64,000 bases of DNA from Paralithodes platypus (taxonomy: Eukaryota; Arthropoda; Malacostraca; Decapoda; Lithodidae), in NCBI GenBank assembly GCA_032716605.1, contig CM064539.1, positions 700,661 through 764,660 on the forward strand. The letters run 5' to 3'. The translations under genes and the position numbers were made by a program. Positions within the stretch are counted from its first letter, which is position 1; each line of letters starts with the position of its first letter. Below the pieces are notes generated by a model. It was not told the DNA's origin. It was given only the letters and a program-made list of their open reading frames with translations, and did not search any database. Below are positions 1-13,100 of this stretch, piece after piece.

Positions 1-981
1 CTAGATTAGGCAATTTAATAGCGGAGATATGTACTGTATATCCGAAAATGCCAATAATCAAGCATTCATAAGGATTCAGGCTTGCGGTGGCCATAACTAA
101 CCTGTATACTTTCACCATCAAAACAAAATTACTTGATCTAGAGTGTTCTAATCGTCACCATTCATAAGATAACGAGTAGTGCCTCCTGATATATGTATAA
201 CCTAAGTTGGGTAATTTTCTTTCGTAAAATGCGCAGCCGGGAGCGGGGTGGCGTGACTATTTGAAGGACCCGTGGGGCTTTAGTTAATTGTGGGGATATG
301 AATATGTGAAATTCACGAAAAACACCAGGATCTGAAGCCCACGAAGGTTTGAACATAGCCAGATCTGAAGGGTTAATATGTGGATGATTTATAATCCAAT
401 GGAATTGAAAAAAATAATATCCTACCAACACATAAATACACAAAATGAGGAAGAGTCAATGAAATATATTCCCTGATGATTTCACTCACATGTGGATGTA
501 GCCTGCCTGCCCTGTCACTATGGGAAAACAATCCCAGGTTAGGGGGGGTGAGGGGAAATTTGTTCACGTTGACAGGCCACGCCCATATGTGAGTGAAAAC
601 TTTTGAGAATATATGTTATTGACTTGTTTGTAATTTTGTTTAGTTATGTGTTGATAGGATATTCATTGTTTTCAGTTTTGTTGCATTAGAAATTATCCAC
701 AAATTAATAAGAACCCAAACAATAATGATTTTTGTTCATAAAAAATGGGAAGTCTGAAGTCATAAAGTACTAATGACATAAGTATATAGCATAATGAGGG
801 CATAAATTGGCAATAATTATACTGTATAAGAAAGGAGGACTTTGAGGTTTGGCTTGGAACCAAGCATAGTGTTTACATAATATTTATATGCACAAAATGC
901 AACACGCGTGATGTCCTCTGAAAAAAGAAATTGTGTTTGTTGGGTACAGACTATATGCCTTGACCTTCTTCCTGCCCTCAG
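1..981. other. Upstream intron of HSD17B4, no element recognised
   Basis: AT-rich sequence before the first exon in the window. I see no convincing coding segment or bounded repeat. It contains TACTGTA heptamers at 32-38 and 830-836, discussed as possible excision footprints. Confidence 0.5.
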
Positions 982-1126
982 ACCTGGTTCACCGGGTCCA
1001 CCTGCGTGGATCGTTCTTGGTCACCCGAGCAGCCTTCCCGGTGATGAAGAAACAAGGTTACGGTCGCATCATCATGACTGCCTCCACCTCTGGCATCTTC
1101 GGTAACTTCGGACAGGCTAACTACAG
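982..1126 (+). CDS. HSD17B4: HSD17B4 exon a (SDR domain)
   Basis: The acceptor is tgccctcag at 973-981 and the donor is gtcagt at 1127. It encodes [16 protein letters not shown] through GNFGQANY, close to the SDR region of animal HSD17B4. It starts in phase 1 (the first G of the Asp codon is in the previous exon) and ends with AG of the Ser codon. The catalytic Tyr of YSAAK is the last whole codon. Confidence 0.95.
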
Positions 1127-4100
1127 GTCAGTCAGTGAAGAAATGGAAAGGTTGTTTTATGTAAGCAATTGTATCTGCATTTGTTATCAAAGTACTGTAG
1201 GTGTATTTACCTAATTGCCTAATATGAGTTAGATGATTTTGAGATGTCTGTGTTTATTACTCTTCGTTTGATTTCACTATATGCAAGATACAGTATGTGT
1301 GATAGGTTAGAATTTTTGTTATATATACCGGTATACTGTATGTACTGCTTGTATTCCTCCACAGTGCGGCCAAGTTGGGTCTGCTGGGTCTGAGTAACAC
1401 TGTGGCTATAGAGGGCAATAAGTACAACATCCACTGTAACACCATTGCTCCCTTTGGTGGTACACGTATGACTGAGGGGATCATGCCGCCTGGTGAGTAG
1501 ACGCTGGTATTGTTGGAATGATTAATTACCTACTTGTTATTACACTTATCAATAGAGGGTTATCGTATATTACTTTTGTGTCTTCTAGTTTCTAGTACAG
1601 TACTGTATAAGCTATACACTAATTCCTCACTTAAAATTGAAATTGCGTTCCTGAAAATTGAGATTTTAAATGAAGCCACTGCAAATGAAGCAATTGTGTT
1701 TTTTGTATTATTATTTTTGTAATTTTGAACAATTCTTGTGTGATATACAACTTAATAATGAGTATAGCAATATTACGTGAATTTTGTTTCCTTATTAATG
1801 AACAGTGGAATAATGAAACTACAGTAAAAGTCCGTTAATCCGACGACCGATGATTCGAATCTCCCAATAGTCCGAATTTTTCAATTTGAGGCCAAATCCG
1901 AATTCACCCGATGGTCCGAATTTCAAGAAGTCCCAAAGTCCCCTTTTTGAGGCATTAGTCCACTCAAATGACACATAATGGAGCACACACATATCATATG
2001 TTCATGAATTCACTTTAAAAGTTTACCATTGTCATTGTAGCCTATTACCTACTTCAAAACATTCAGATTAATGGTCAAAGGAAGCTACTGATATAAACGT
2101 AAACACCTTCTTCTTCTTCTTCTTCCACATCGTCTGCTAGAGAGTTTGTTTTGCTCTTGAACGCATCCTTGGGACGCTCCGATGCGCTACTGGCTTGCAC
2201 CGCATTTTCTGCAAGCGCATTCAGTCTTGAGCTTGAAAACGCACCTTTGGACGTATTAGTCTTGAGCTTGAAAACGCACCTTTGGACGTTCCGATACGCT
2301 ACTATTTATAGTTCAGTGATCGGAGCGTCCCAAGGGTGCTTTCAAGACAACAAGACAAGGGTGCTTTCAATACAATATAATATAACAGAGCATGTCACAA
2401 AAGGAAAATCACAAAATGAAAATTACAAGAACCTCTCAGGGAAGTGCCGTTGTTAAGGCATTACTTCCCGAACCACATCTGATCTGATCTTCAAGAGCAA
2501 GACAAACTCGCTAGTAGACGGAAGAAGAAGAAGACTTTTATATCAGCAGATTCCTTTGACCATTAATCTGAATGTTTTGAAGTAGGTAATAGGCTACAAT
2601 GACAATGGTAAACTTTTGAAGTGATTTCATGAACATATGATATGTGTGTGTGCACCATTGTGTCATTTGGGTGGCCTAATGCCTCAATGTTTTCGTCATA
2701 CACAGGTTCATAGGGGTAAAGTCCGATAATCCGAAAAATCCACTAATCCGAACGAGGGCCGGTCCGCTGCCCTTCGGATTAACGGAAGTTTACTGTATTA
2801 GGTTTTCCTCTCTTCGGTTGTCAAACCTGTTTTTACGCGGGAAATACTAATCATATGGGTACGTCGCCCGCAGTGTTCCATTGATTTGAATGAAATACAT
2901 GGGTACGTTGGCCACTCTTTAACCCTTAAAGAGCGGCGCTCGACTTAAGTCGTGCACCAATTTGCAGCAAGTTAGGAGCATTATTAAGGCTTTTAAAGGG
3001 TTAAAATCGAGTGCAAATGGCCGGGAGAGCAGCGGGCCAGACAGCCGACTCCCAGGGCTTACCGCCGCCCATTAACTCATGTTCCCTATGTTCTCGAGAG
3101 GCCGGCAGTGTAGCCAGTAGTGAGCATAGCTGGGAAAAATATACCGATATATGCTAAACTTCCATGTTCGTGGCACCACTACAAGAGAACCACGAGTGCT
3201 ACGTAGCTCGTTCTGGTCTCATTTTGAAGCTTTTAGTGCCTAGTTTTTTGCTAAATAATTTTTTGTTCATGCAGATGCTTGATTTATCATGCAGGAGGGC
3301 CTGAATATGCCCAAATGAGTCCAAAACACCCCGCTAGACAAGGGTTAAGGGTTAAGTGAGGAGTCCCTGTACATGCAAATTAGATAACAAGTATGTTAGT
3401 TGAAGTTTTATGCACAGTTAACAATCTACAAGCTGTATGTACTTAGTAATATATTATATACCTGGACTGTAAGAGCTAGACATAGTGGATTGTGTTCTTT
3501 TATTTCAAAATTTATTTTATTAAGCATTATTTCCACATAGCGATTTTGATTAGTTCCTTTGTGTTTATCTTGTGTCGTCCTAGTTTTGGTTTGTTTATTT
3601 GCAAGTTTTAGATTATAATATATATTTTTTTATTTTCTAGACGGGTTTTCACACTGACCAACATTCTGCAATGACTTTACAGATCTGTTTGATGAGTTTA
3701 AGCCGGAGTTGGTGGCCCCACTGGTAACGTGGCTGTGTCACCAGGACTGTGAAGACAATGGGGGACTCTATCTGGCCGGCGGGGGATGGTATAGCAAGTG
3801 TGAGTATACACTACAGTAATGGTGTTTAAAGCACAAGGTGGTGTGAGAAACTTAATAGAAGAGAAGTTGTATTAACTATAAGTTAATATAATATTGTCTT
3901 GCCATTTACCCCTTGACACTCTGTTGGGAGAACAATGAAGGTGTTAAGTGTCGTGATAGTTCCTCCACTACTTCTCTTCTCCCTGCCATACCCCATCCAA
4001 CTATGTTTGCTGGCGTTTCATTCCCTATGTTTAACAATTCATTGAAGTGCTCCCTCCATCTCTTGCTTCTCTGCTAACACTCACCCATTCTTATCTTTCA

Positions 4101-7100
4101 CACCCTTATTACTTCCCTTGCTACCCTCCCTAACTTTCTTAACCTCTTTCCAGAAAATTTTCTTACATTCCCTTCACTTTACGCTTAAATTCCTTCCAAA
4201 TTCCTCATATACTCTCCTCTTACTTTCCTTCACTACTCTCTTTTTCTCCAAGTACCTTTCCCTATTATGTCTCCAAATCTTCATTCCATCTACTACCTAA
4301 CCACTCTCTATACGCTTTCTTCTTCTTTTCAACTGCTAGTTTCATCTCTTTAGTCCACCAAGCTGTTCCTTTCACTCCTCTCCCTCTTCTCCTAACTCCA
4401 CATACCTCCTCATATGCTACACGCATCTCTTCCGTAACCCCTTCTGTACCGACGACGTATTTTCAATTTTATTCTAGCTACTGTATACTGTATTTAGACG
4501 ATGTTCAGTTTAAGAAGAATCTGTGGTAGTAAAAATTGTTAAGTAAGATAGTTCGAAGTCTGTTAATTGCTAGAGGCCCTATTTAAACTGAAAAAATCGG
4601 CCTGAGTAAAGTTAAAAGTACGACACCGGTACTGAAGGGGTTAAACACTTTGCTCTACTTCCTCCATGCCTTTCAAGTCGAACCTACCTAATCGTCTTTC
4701 TACTGCTCTCTTGAACTACTGTAAAGTACTGTAAGATAATATTGTAAGATTGAACTCCTCCCTGAATTCCTCCTCCTGTAACCTTTCCACCCTCTTCACC
4801 ACTCCACCTCCCTCCCGCCCTACTCTAGCTCTCTTCACCCACTTCTGTTTCCTAATTATAGCTACTACTACATAATGGTCAAACACCCCCCAATACCCCT
4901 ATATAATCTAGCATCTATCACTAAATTCTTCATTTGTTCATCCTTACATACATAATCAATTAGTGCCTTTTGTTCCACTGTCTAGAGCTCACTCCCTCCT
5001 CCACCCTACTTTCCATGTGCACATGTGTATCATTCTGTGTCGGAAGAAAGTGTTGGCTATCAACAGTCTCCTCCTGACACATATGTCCACAAGTGCACTG
5101 CCATTTCCATCTACCTCTGAAGGTACACCCCACCCTCCTACAACCCGATCTACTTTACTGTTACCCACCTTCCCATTCATATCCCCAATCAGAAATATTC
5201 TTTCACTCTTACCAAGCTTGTCCTTTATGAACTTAACAAAATTGTTTTCACTTATTTATATCATATATACTTTAATTAATTTCATTGGGGGTGTTTGGTG
5301 TTGTGGTGAAATTAATAAAATATAGATTATATATAATTATGAATGTTGGTACAGTAGTTTGAATCAAGTCATTTATTAGTCCGGCATTTGGAATAATTAG
5401 TGTATAACATATAAATACTCAATATTAGAGTCATAAGTAGATTGTGTATGAATAGTTTGCAAAATAGTTTATTTTCTCTATATTATCATACTATTCAAGT
5501 TCTTACAACTACAATTGATTGTCCTGTGTAAAGAAAGTTTTGCAGGGTTACAAAGAAGTTTCTTTTTTTCCATCCGATTCATTATTTTGTTTTCACCCAC
5601 ACATATTCAACCTACAGTAGAGTCTCGCCAATAACATCTAATTGGTGCCTGAAAACGCTGTTATTACTGAAAACGTTATTTGCGTGAGTATAAAATACAC
5701 GTATAAAGCGTAAATTAGTGCAGTCACCCCTGGATTTTCACACATTTTGTTCCTAAGTATAAATGCTCTCATATCGCTATTTCCTTTAGATAAAACAATA
5801 ATTTTTGTTATTAAAATGACATGATAATTATATAACTCACCTTAAAGGAGTTAATGAGGTGCTTGGTGTGATGATTGTTGTTCCAAAGCGTAAGCTGGGA
5901 GGCTAATGCGGCGTACCCTCTGCCCTCTCACTGGTCTCGTCGCCACTCCAGTCTTTCGTATAATTTTGGAACATTTCAATGTTCCGTGCACCACTTTCAT
6001 CATTTCAACAATCTTTTTTTGATCCTTGACCGAGTATGCCCGTTTCTTATGTTGTTTCTTACGTCATCTTTGTTGTTTTGATTTGAGATCTCTTTTGCTA
6101 GCCAAATTAGAATTTCCCGGGTGTCCTGGTGACAGATGTTCCACCACCGCCACCACCAGTCCCCCAGGTAAAGCCGAAGCCATTTTCAGACCACCAACCC
6201 TTATAACCACAGGTGATAGAGGCGAAAATCACACACAATAGCAGGAGGAACACCTTAGACTAGGGGAGCGCGGGAACTTGTGAGTGTCTGAGCGGCGAGC
6301 GGCAGGGGTGGAGGGTGGGAGCGCCTTGACGATGTCATCAATATAGCGGGAAAACAAACGCTCTCGAAGGTTAGCCTGGTTATATCCCGCGAAATAACCG
6401 TTATTTAAATGAATCCTAACGTTATTTTAGAAAGTGGGTAACTATTTTGACTTGCCTATATTGCCGTAAACGTTATTTTAGAAGTCGTTATTGGCGAGAC
6501 TCTACTGTAGTTCCATAGGAGTTTTACATAATAATCTTTAACCCTTCTTGCCTGGGCTCGCCATCCTAAGGACATTATTGAGATCCTTGCGATCTGGCCG
6601 AAAAACGTCTTATTAGGCTAGCCGTATCTTTGTTATTTTAACTGCTAGAGAATTCGCACACATCTCAAAACGTAGTCCTGTTTCATATCTGTAAACTGGC
6701 GTTGAGTAGAGCTCTTTAGGTCAACTGGTTCAGTTGTGATGATAATTTCCGTGGAGAAAGATTCGATGCGATGTTAGCAATATCGGACATTTGCAGACAC
6801 TAATTTCGTCATAGCATACAGCAACAACATTGATCCGACGTCTCCTTGTTTTCGGAGGTGCGGTGTCGCAAAGACAGGCTTTGTTTACATGCGTCGGACG
6901 CACAGCTTTCAAAACACGCTTAATAGGCTTTCAAGCTTACGCATTTTAAAATGACACCCGGGCTCCTGCCCATCTGCCGCGGTGTCATTTTAAAATGACA
7001 ACCGGGCAGGAAGGATTAAAGATTAACCTAACTACCGAAATCATAATTTTTTGCATATATTGAACCATAACCTTGACGAATGACAGTACATGTACTGTAC

Positions 7101-10100
7101 TGTACATTTTTTCGCGAAATGTCCAAAATTTGGACGTTGTCCGATGTTAGGTAGATTTATGGTACTGTAATTTAATAGGAAAGAGTTTGAATTAACTACT
7201 AATATTCTGCCTTCTACACTGTAACAGTCCGTTGGGAGAGCACTGAAGGTGTGATGTGTCGTGATAGTCGTACCGAGGGGGTATCACCAGAGGCCGTCCG
7301 GGACAACTGGGAGAAGATCTCTGATTTCACAGATTCTATTAACCTTGGGTCCAACAACGAGGCCACTGCACAAATTGTGGCGGTATGTAGAGATTATGTT
7401 TTTTGTTTCAAGCATTTATTCCTGAACTCGTAATCCCTTGAGTACATACAGTACTGTACATTGTATGTATGTACTGTATATACTCAGGCACATACTTATA
7501 CTTATACTTACTTTTGATACTTTTGATGTGTTCGCCACTCTTCTAGCGGCACCAAGGAGCGCGGCGCCCCTCGTTATGGGTGGTGATTTTGGTGCAGTAG
7601 ACTGTTTGAAGCGACAGCTCGCTCCCTCGCGAGGATGGGCTCGTCTGGCACTTTTTGCAGTTCGACATCGAGGGCTCTCTTGAAGTTGTCTAACGAGACG
7701 TCCCTCATGTCTCTTACTCGCCGTGGGAGTTTGTTGAAGAGACGTGGGCCTCTGTGTGATAACCAGCCCTCTCGCAGAGAGCCCATAGCACCCCTGTTAT
7801 TCATCCGGGGGATTTCGCATTCCCAGCCTCTCCTACCACTGAATTTCATGACTATCGGAGTATTTAGGTTTGGTACTAAACCTTCTGCGATTTTCCACGT
7901 GTATACATACTGTACATACATACATAAATTTAAGGACCGAGTGCTCCACACGAAATACAGTTCCATTTTCATGTCCTAATGGCGGTGCTCCAAGTAGCCC
8001 TGTTCAGAGAGATACAGTACTTCTCTCGTCAGGTTTTACGATTCAAGATGTCTTTCTTGGTCTGCCCCTTGGTGCAGCTCCGTGCGCGTTCACGGACTTG
8101 CGTTGTTTCACCCAGCCTTTTTATTTATTTTTTTTTGAGACAAAAGACAAGTGTCTCTGCCAGAGTCAATTTTTTTTTTTTTTTTTCATGTGTGATTGAA
8201 GTAGCAGTTAAGAGTTTATATGAAGAGAGTAGAGTGTGTGTTAGAGTAGGAAATAATGAGTTGAGCAGAGGTGGGCAGGTGCGCGCCATTTGGCGCTCTG
8301 CGCTCTGCGATCCGGTGCGCATTACCAATATAGAGGAGCGAGGAGCGGCAAAATTCTGAAATCGGAGTGCAGGCTGGGAGCGCAGCTAGAAATTCGCGCT
8401 CCTTTCTGGCGCTCCGGAGGCGATTTTTCCTGTCAACAACAGGTACAAGAACGTCATTATCGTGTACAGTCATCGTACCGTTCGTACGGTGTTACCCACG
8501 GTGTTAGTGAACTGTGATACAGTGATACTATGATAGTGACAGACTGACAGTGTTACAGTTGTTAACTTGTTATTTTTTTTTTTTTGGCTTTTGCTAACGC
8601 AAAGTAAACCTTATGGGCAAGTTACAGCTTACGAAGGGGCCTAAGGGTAAGTCTGGCAGTGGTATAGCCCGAGCCTGTCTGACTGTCTGAGTGTCTGTGG
8701 ACAGCTTGGACGGGTCCAATAATCATAATACTGTATAATCAATTAATCATATCATATTCAATTATTATTCATTTAATCATGTAATCAACTAAATAGTAAA
8801 TACTAATCAATGTAATCATGTTGTATTGTTGTTATTGTATTGTTAGGCTTGTTAGAATGTTAGCTTGATAAGTTTAACTGTTTAAGTTTCTCAGTTTGGA
8901 CAGTTTCTGTAATTCTTTATGTCATATCATAGATATCAATGGACAGTCACAATGTCACAAACTCACAATGATATCAATCATATCATATCATTGACATTTG
9001 CAATGATATCAATCATATCATATCATTGACATTTGATTCATTGATATGACATAAAGAATAACAGAAACTGAGAAAGTGAGAAACTTAAACAGTTAAACTT
9101 CAGAAAGACACCATGACTTGAGTTTTTTTAATGTTTTGAATTCTTGGAATTTAGTGAAGTGAAAGACAAAGGACAAAGTGAAGGACAAAGGTAAATACTG
9201 AAGTACAGTATTTAAAAAACTTAACCCTTTCAGGTCCGGGGGTTTGCCGTTTAGTATTCATAAATACTGTAGAATTATCTTAATCTCATAATTACCTCTC
9301 CAAAATTAGTTTTCTGCCCACAACTCACTCAAAGACAACGGCAGAGGTTTCTAAACACCCCGGATGGTCACAAAGGTTTAAAGTATCCCTGTAAGGATGC
9401 GATTGGTTATTATAAAAATTAATGAACAGAAACAAGACAAACATCACTTGTAGGAAAAAGCATATACAGTAACTAGAAATCAATGGGAAAGATACGGTAT
9501 ACAAGAATACACATTGCACAAATACTTAGAAAGATTATACAGGCACAAGGAAAACACAAAGATGATGTTGAAAAGAGAATAAACAAGATAAAAATAGTAG
9601 CATATGAATGTACTGTATAATTAAAAGAGAAATGAGGAAAATAGGATACAAGTGGGATTAAGCTTATGATACTTGTGTAACACCTTTGATATTAAGTGGA
9701 GCTGAAATATGAAACAAATGAAAGAATGTAGTTAAAATAAATATAATATACAAACACAGTATATAACTAAACTATTAAAGGTCCCTAGAACGACCCAAAT
9801 GTGCTTTACTTTATGAAACTAAGGAATTTAAACTGAACATAGTAAACCAAAGAAAGATGGAATATTACATAAATTTGAACAACCGTGAAGATGATGCAAT
9901 CGAGGTCAACATGAGAACATTCTGTGAAGACAATACAAGAGAATACAAGAAAGAAATACAAAATCACAAAGAAAAATACAGTATTATAATGTAAAACTTG
10001 CAAAATAAACAAACCAAAACTGGGACGATACAAGATACAGTCATGACCCCAATACACGATTCACAATGCGCGAAAACCCTAATACACGAGTTACCCCTCG

Positions 10101-13100
10101 AAAATAACATTAATAATTAAACATTAATTACGCGAGGTGGTACCACAATACACGAATCGAGAGCTAAGAAGGGGCCAAATCCGCTATTCCCGCTTGATAC
10201 GCGAGCACGTCTACGTTTCGCGAGGCCCAGGCGTAGCTCCGAAAAGAGAAGAAGACGGGCATACGCCTCCCTTCCTCCCGCTTACCCTCCCTCTCCCTCC
10301 CACAGTCCCGCTCAAGCGCTCATAGCCGTGCGGAGTGACCAAACGTTTGTAGTGCCTGCCACTTTTTTCGCCATGCCACGCCAATATAAGAAGATAACAC
10401 ACAAAATGAAGGTGGAAGTGTTGGATCGCAAGAAAAAAGGAGAAGGAAACTGTGCAATAGGCTTGTCAGAGTAAACTGTTCGTACGATTTGGTCAGGGAG
10501 GGAGAAGTGGAGAAAATCGTGAAGTCCTACGGTCCTAGTCCTGCCTATTAATTTTAAGGTAAGGTTTCATATTTTTATTCATTGTTTTTCTTATATATAA
10601 GATATAGACTGTACTGTAGAGCCAAAATTTTGAAAATAGGCCATAATTGAGAGATGTCACCAATCTAATTATTCCCATTTAAAGTTAGTTCCACAACACA
10701 CGAATTCACAATACGCGATGCCTCCTGTCACCCCTATTCTCGCGAATTGGGGGTCCTGACTGTAAATGCAAAAGAACTAACTACAGTATAACGGAAAATC
10801 TGGGAAGAATGAGTGAAACTGAAGCAAAACAAGTGGTAATAGATAAAGTGCAAATAATATATATTGGAAGACTTGATTAATATAAGTAAAACCAAAGAAG
10901 CAGTGGCACAAAGTATGCCAGATAATTACATGGTTCGCTTAAGGGGGTCCACTTCGCTTTTTTTTTATCTTTCTCTCCTTTTCTCTCTTTCTCTGGCTTG
11001 TATCCATTCGGCCCCATTCAGCCAACTGTTTTAAGACATTTATCCCCATCCAGGTGTCGATTTTTTCCTGGCGAGCGATAACGAGCCAACATTGTATGGA
11101 GAAATCCGGCTTTGCCGGAGAAATTTTTCTATAAATTTGTTTACAAATTAAGCTTGCTGTCAAAACAAAAATATATATATGCTGGCTCGTTACCGCTCGC
11201 CAGGAAAATATTGACACTTGCATCGGGGTAAACGTCTTAAAACAGTAGGCTGAATGGGGCCGAATGGATACAAGCCAAAGAGAGAGGGAGAGAAAGAAAA
11301 AAAGCGAGGTGGGCTCCCATAAGTTTTGAAAATGTTAGAACCATATTTATGTTAAGATCAAGAGTGATAGAAGTAAAAGATAATTTTAAAAACAAATATG
11401 AACTCAAACCTGAAGTGCGACTTATGTCTAATAGATAATAAATATAAAATGCATGTGTTCACTTCCAAAGCATATGCAGACCTGACCAGATATTTAAGAG
11501 GCAGAGAAAGTTTAAATGAAATACTAAAGCAGAATAAACTGAAAGTGGTAGCAGAGACTGTAAGACCAGTTTTGAAAAGGAGAGCTATAATAATAAATAT
11601 GAGAAAAACAATTAACAATTAATAAGGGGAGGAATAATGATAACAACAAAAATATCAATTGAAAGATGAACTCCTGGATAGGAGAAGGCGCCAACAACAA
11701 CAACAACAACAACATGGAACAGAGATGTAGTAGTTTCTTATTCTACAAGTAAGTGTCAGGAAATAACGTGGGATGAAATTTCTGGCCTGGTTGACATGGA
11801 CAGAGTATAGTTAACTTGTAATATTTTATACTAGTAAGGATGACTGGGTGTACAGTATATAAATAAAGATTAGACAAGATAAGGGCAAGTGACCTTTGAA
11901 TGTTTGGATGAACTTGTAACATCTCATACTTATAAGGATGACTGTGTGTACCGGTATATGTAGCCTATATAGATTAGATAAGATACAGGGCCATAAACCC
12001 TGGAATATGTGGATGAATTCTATTACCAGTATCTTTAGATGATATTGTTAGGATCAATGCGGGTCATGTGCTATCTATCTATCTATTGCCTGACGCTGTG
12101 ATCCCCGAAGGGGTGGCCACGAATGAACCGCTCCCATGTACCTCTGTCCCCAGTCAGTCGACGCCCCTCCTCCCAACCAGCACCGCCTTCATCCATATAC
12201 TTCCTCACTTCATCCTTCCACCTCTCCTTCGGTACACCTCTCCCTCTCTGTCCTTCCACCTCGCTCTCGTACACCCTCTTAGTCATTCTCTCGCTTTCCA
12301 TACGTTCCATATGGCCGAACCATCTCAAGTTGTTCCTTTTCACACTTTCCAGCACATCTACCTCCACACCACACCTCCTCCTTACTTCCTCATTCGTCTG
12401 TCTATCCCTCCATGTAACTCATTTCCACCGCTCTCACTCTTGGTCTGAGTCTCTTCCCGAACGTCCATGCTTCGCTTCCGTAAGTTAGTGTCGGGATTAC
12501 CACACTGTCATGCAAGGTACTTCTTCACTTCCATACTGACCACCCTATTTCTTGTTACTGCTTTCAACGTTCCTACAACCCTCTTACCCTGTTGCACCCT
12601 CTCCCGCACTTCTTCATCCATAGTCCCATCTTTACTCAACACACTGCCCAGATACTTAAAAGAGCTGACGATCTCCATAGTCTGACCATTCAACTTCACC
12701 CCACACTCTGTGACTTCACCCCTTTCGAAGACCATAACCTTGCTCTTCCCCGTATTTACCTTCAAATTCCATTTTTCGCACACTGTTCCAAACTCATTTA
12801 CCAGACCCTGCAACTCCCATTCATTATCGCTCATCAGAACTGTATCATCCGCAAACAGCAGTATAGGCAGCTTCCACTCATAAAATCATCTAAATGTAGC
12901 TGAAATCAAATACAAAAGACATCTCCGGTATAGAAGGGGTTAACAAGAGTTTTATGTGGATGTTAGAATTTTAGAGGGTTACATCCCTGCTTCACTAACA
13001 TAAGGAAAGCATGAATAGGTTTGGTGCTGGATATAAATATTGCCAGCAAAGGTTTATATTAATTTAGTGGCTTGATTGCACTGCTTTGAGATATAATGAA

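Larger units (their letters stand above)
9525..11715 (+). mobile_element. Decayed LINE (family T) with (AAC)n tail, interrupted twice
   Basis: Scattered frames read like a non-LTR C-terminus: [17 protein letters not shown], the TPLILSGAE region, [12 protein letters not shown], then [17 protein letters not shown] up to about 9930. After a pogo element (10038-10762) and a MITE (10943-11318), similar coding resumes at 11398-11622 ([27 protein letters not shown]). The tail is (AAC)n at 11695-11714 after GAGAAGGCGCC. Clade not assigned. Confidence 0.6.

Noticed and set aside
933..1214. Open frame read straight through exon a into the intron
   Set aside because: Protein similarity stops exactly at the GTCAGT donor (1127) and continues at 1365; the run-on is intronic.
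8266..8300. hAT transposon end (CAGAGGTGGG)
   Set aside because: No matching inverted end or 8-bp target duplication could be found nearby.
9225..9382. Small TTAA element (TTAACCCTTTCAGGTCCGGGG ... CCCCGGATGGTCACAAAGG)
   Set aside because: The ends are roughly inverted, but the right flank is TTTAAA and no other copy is seen, so support is too thin.
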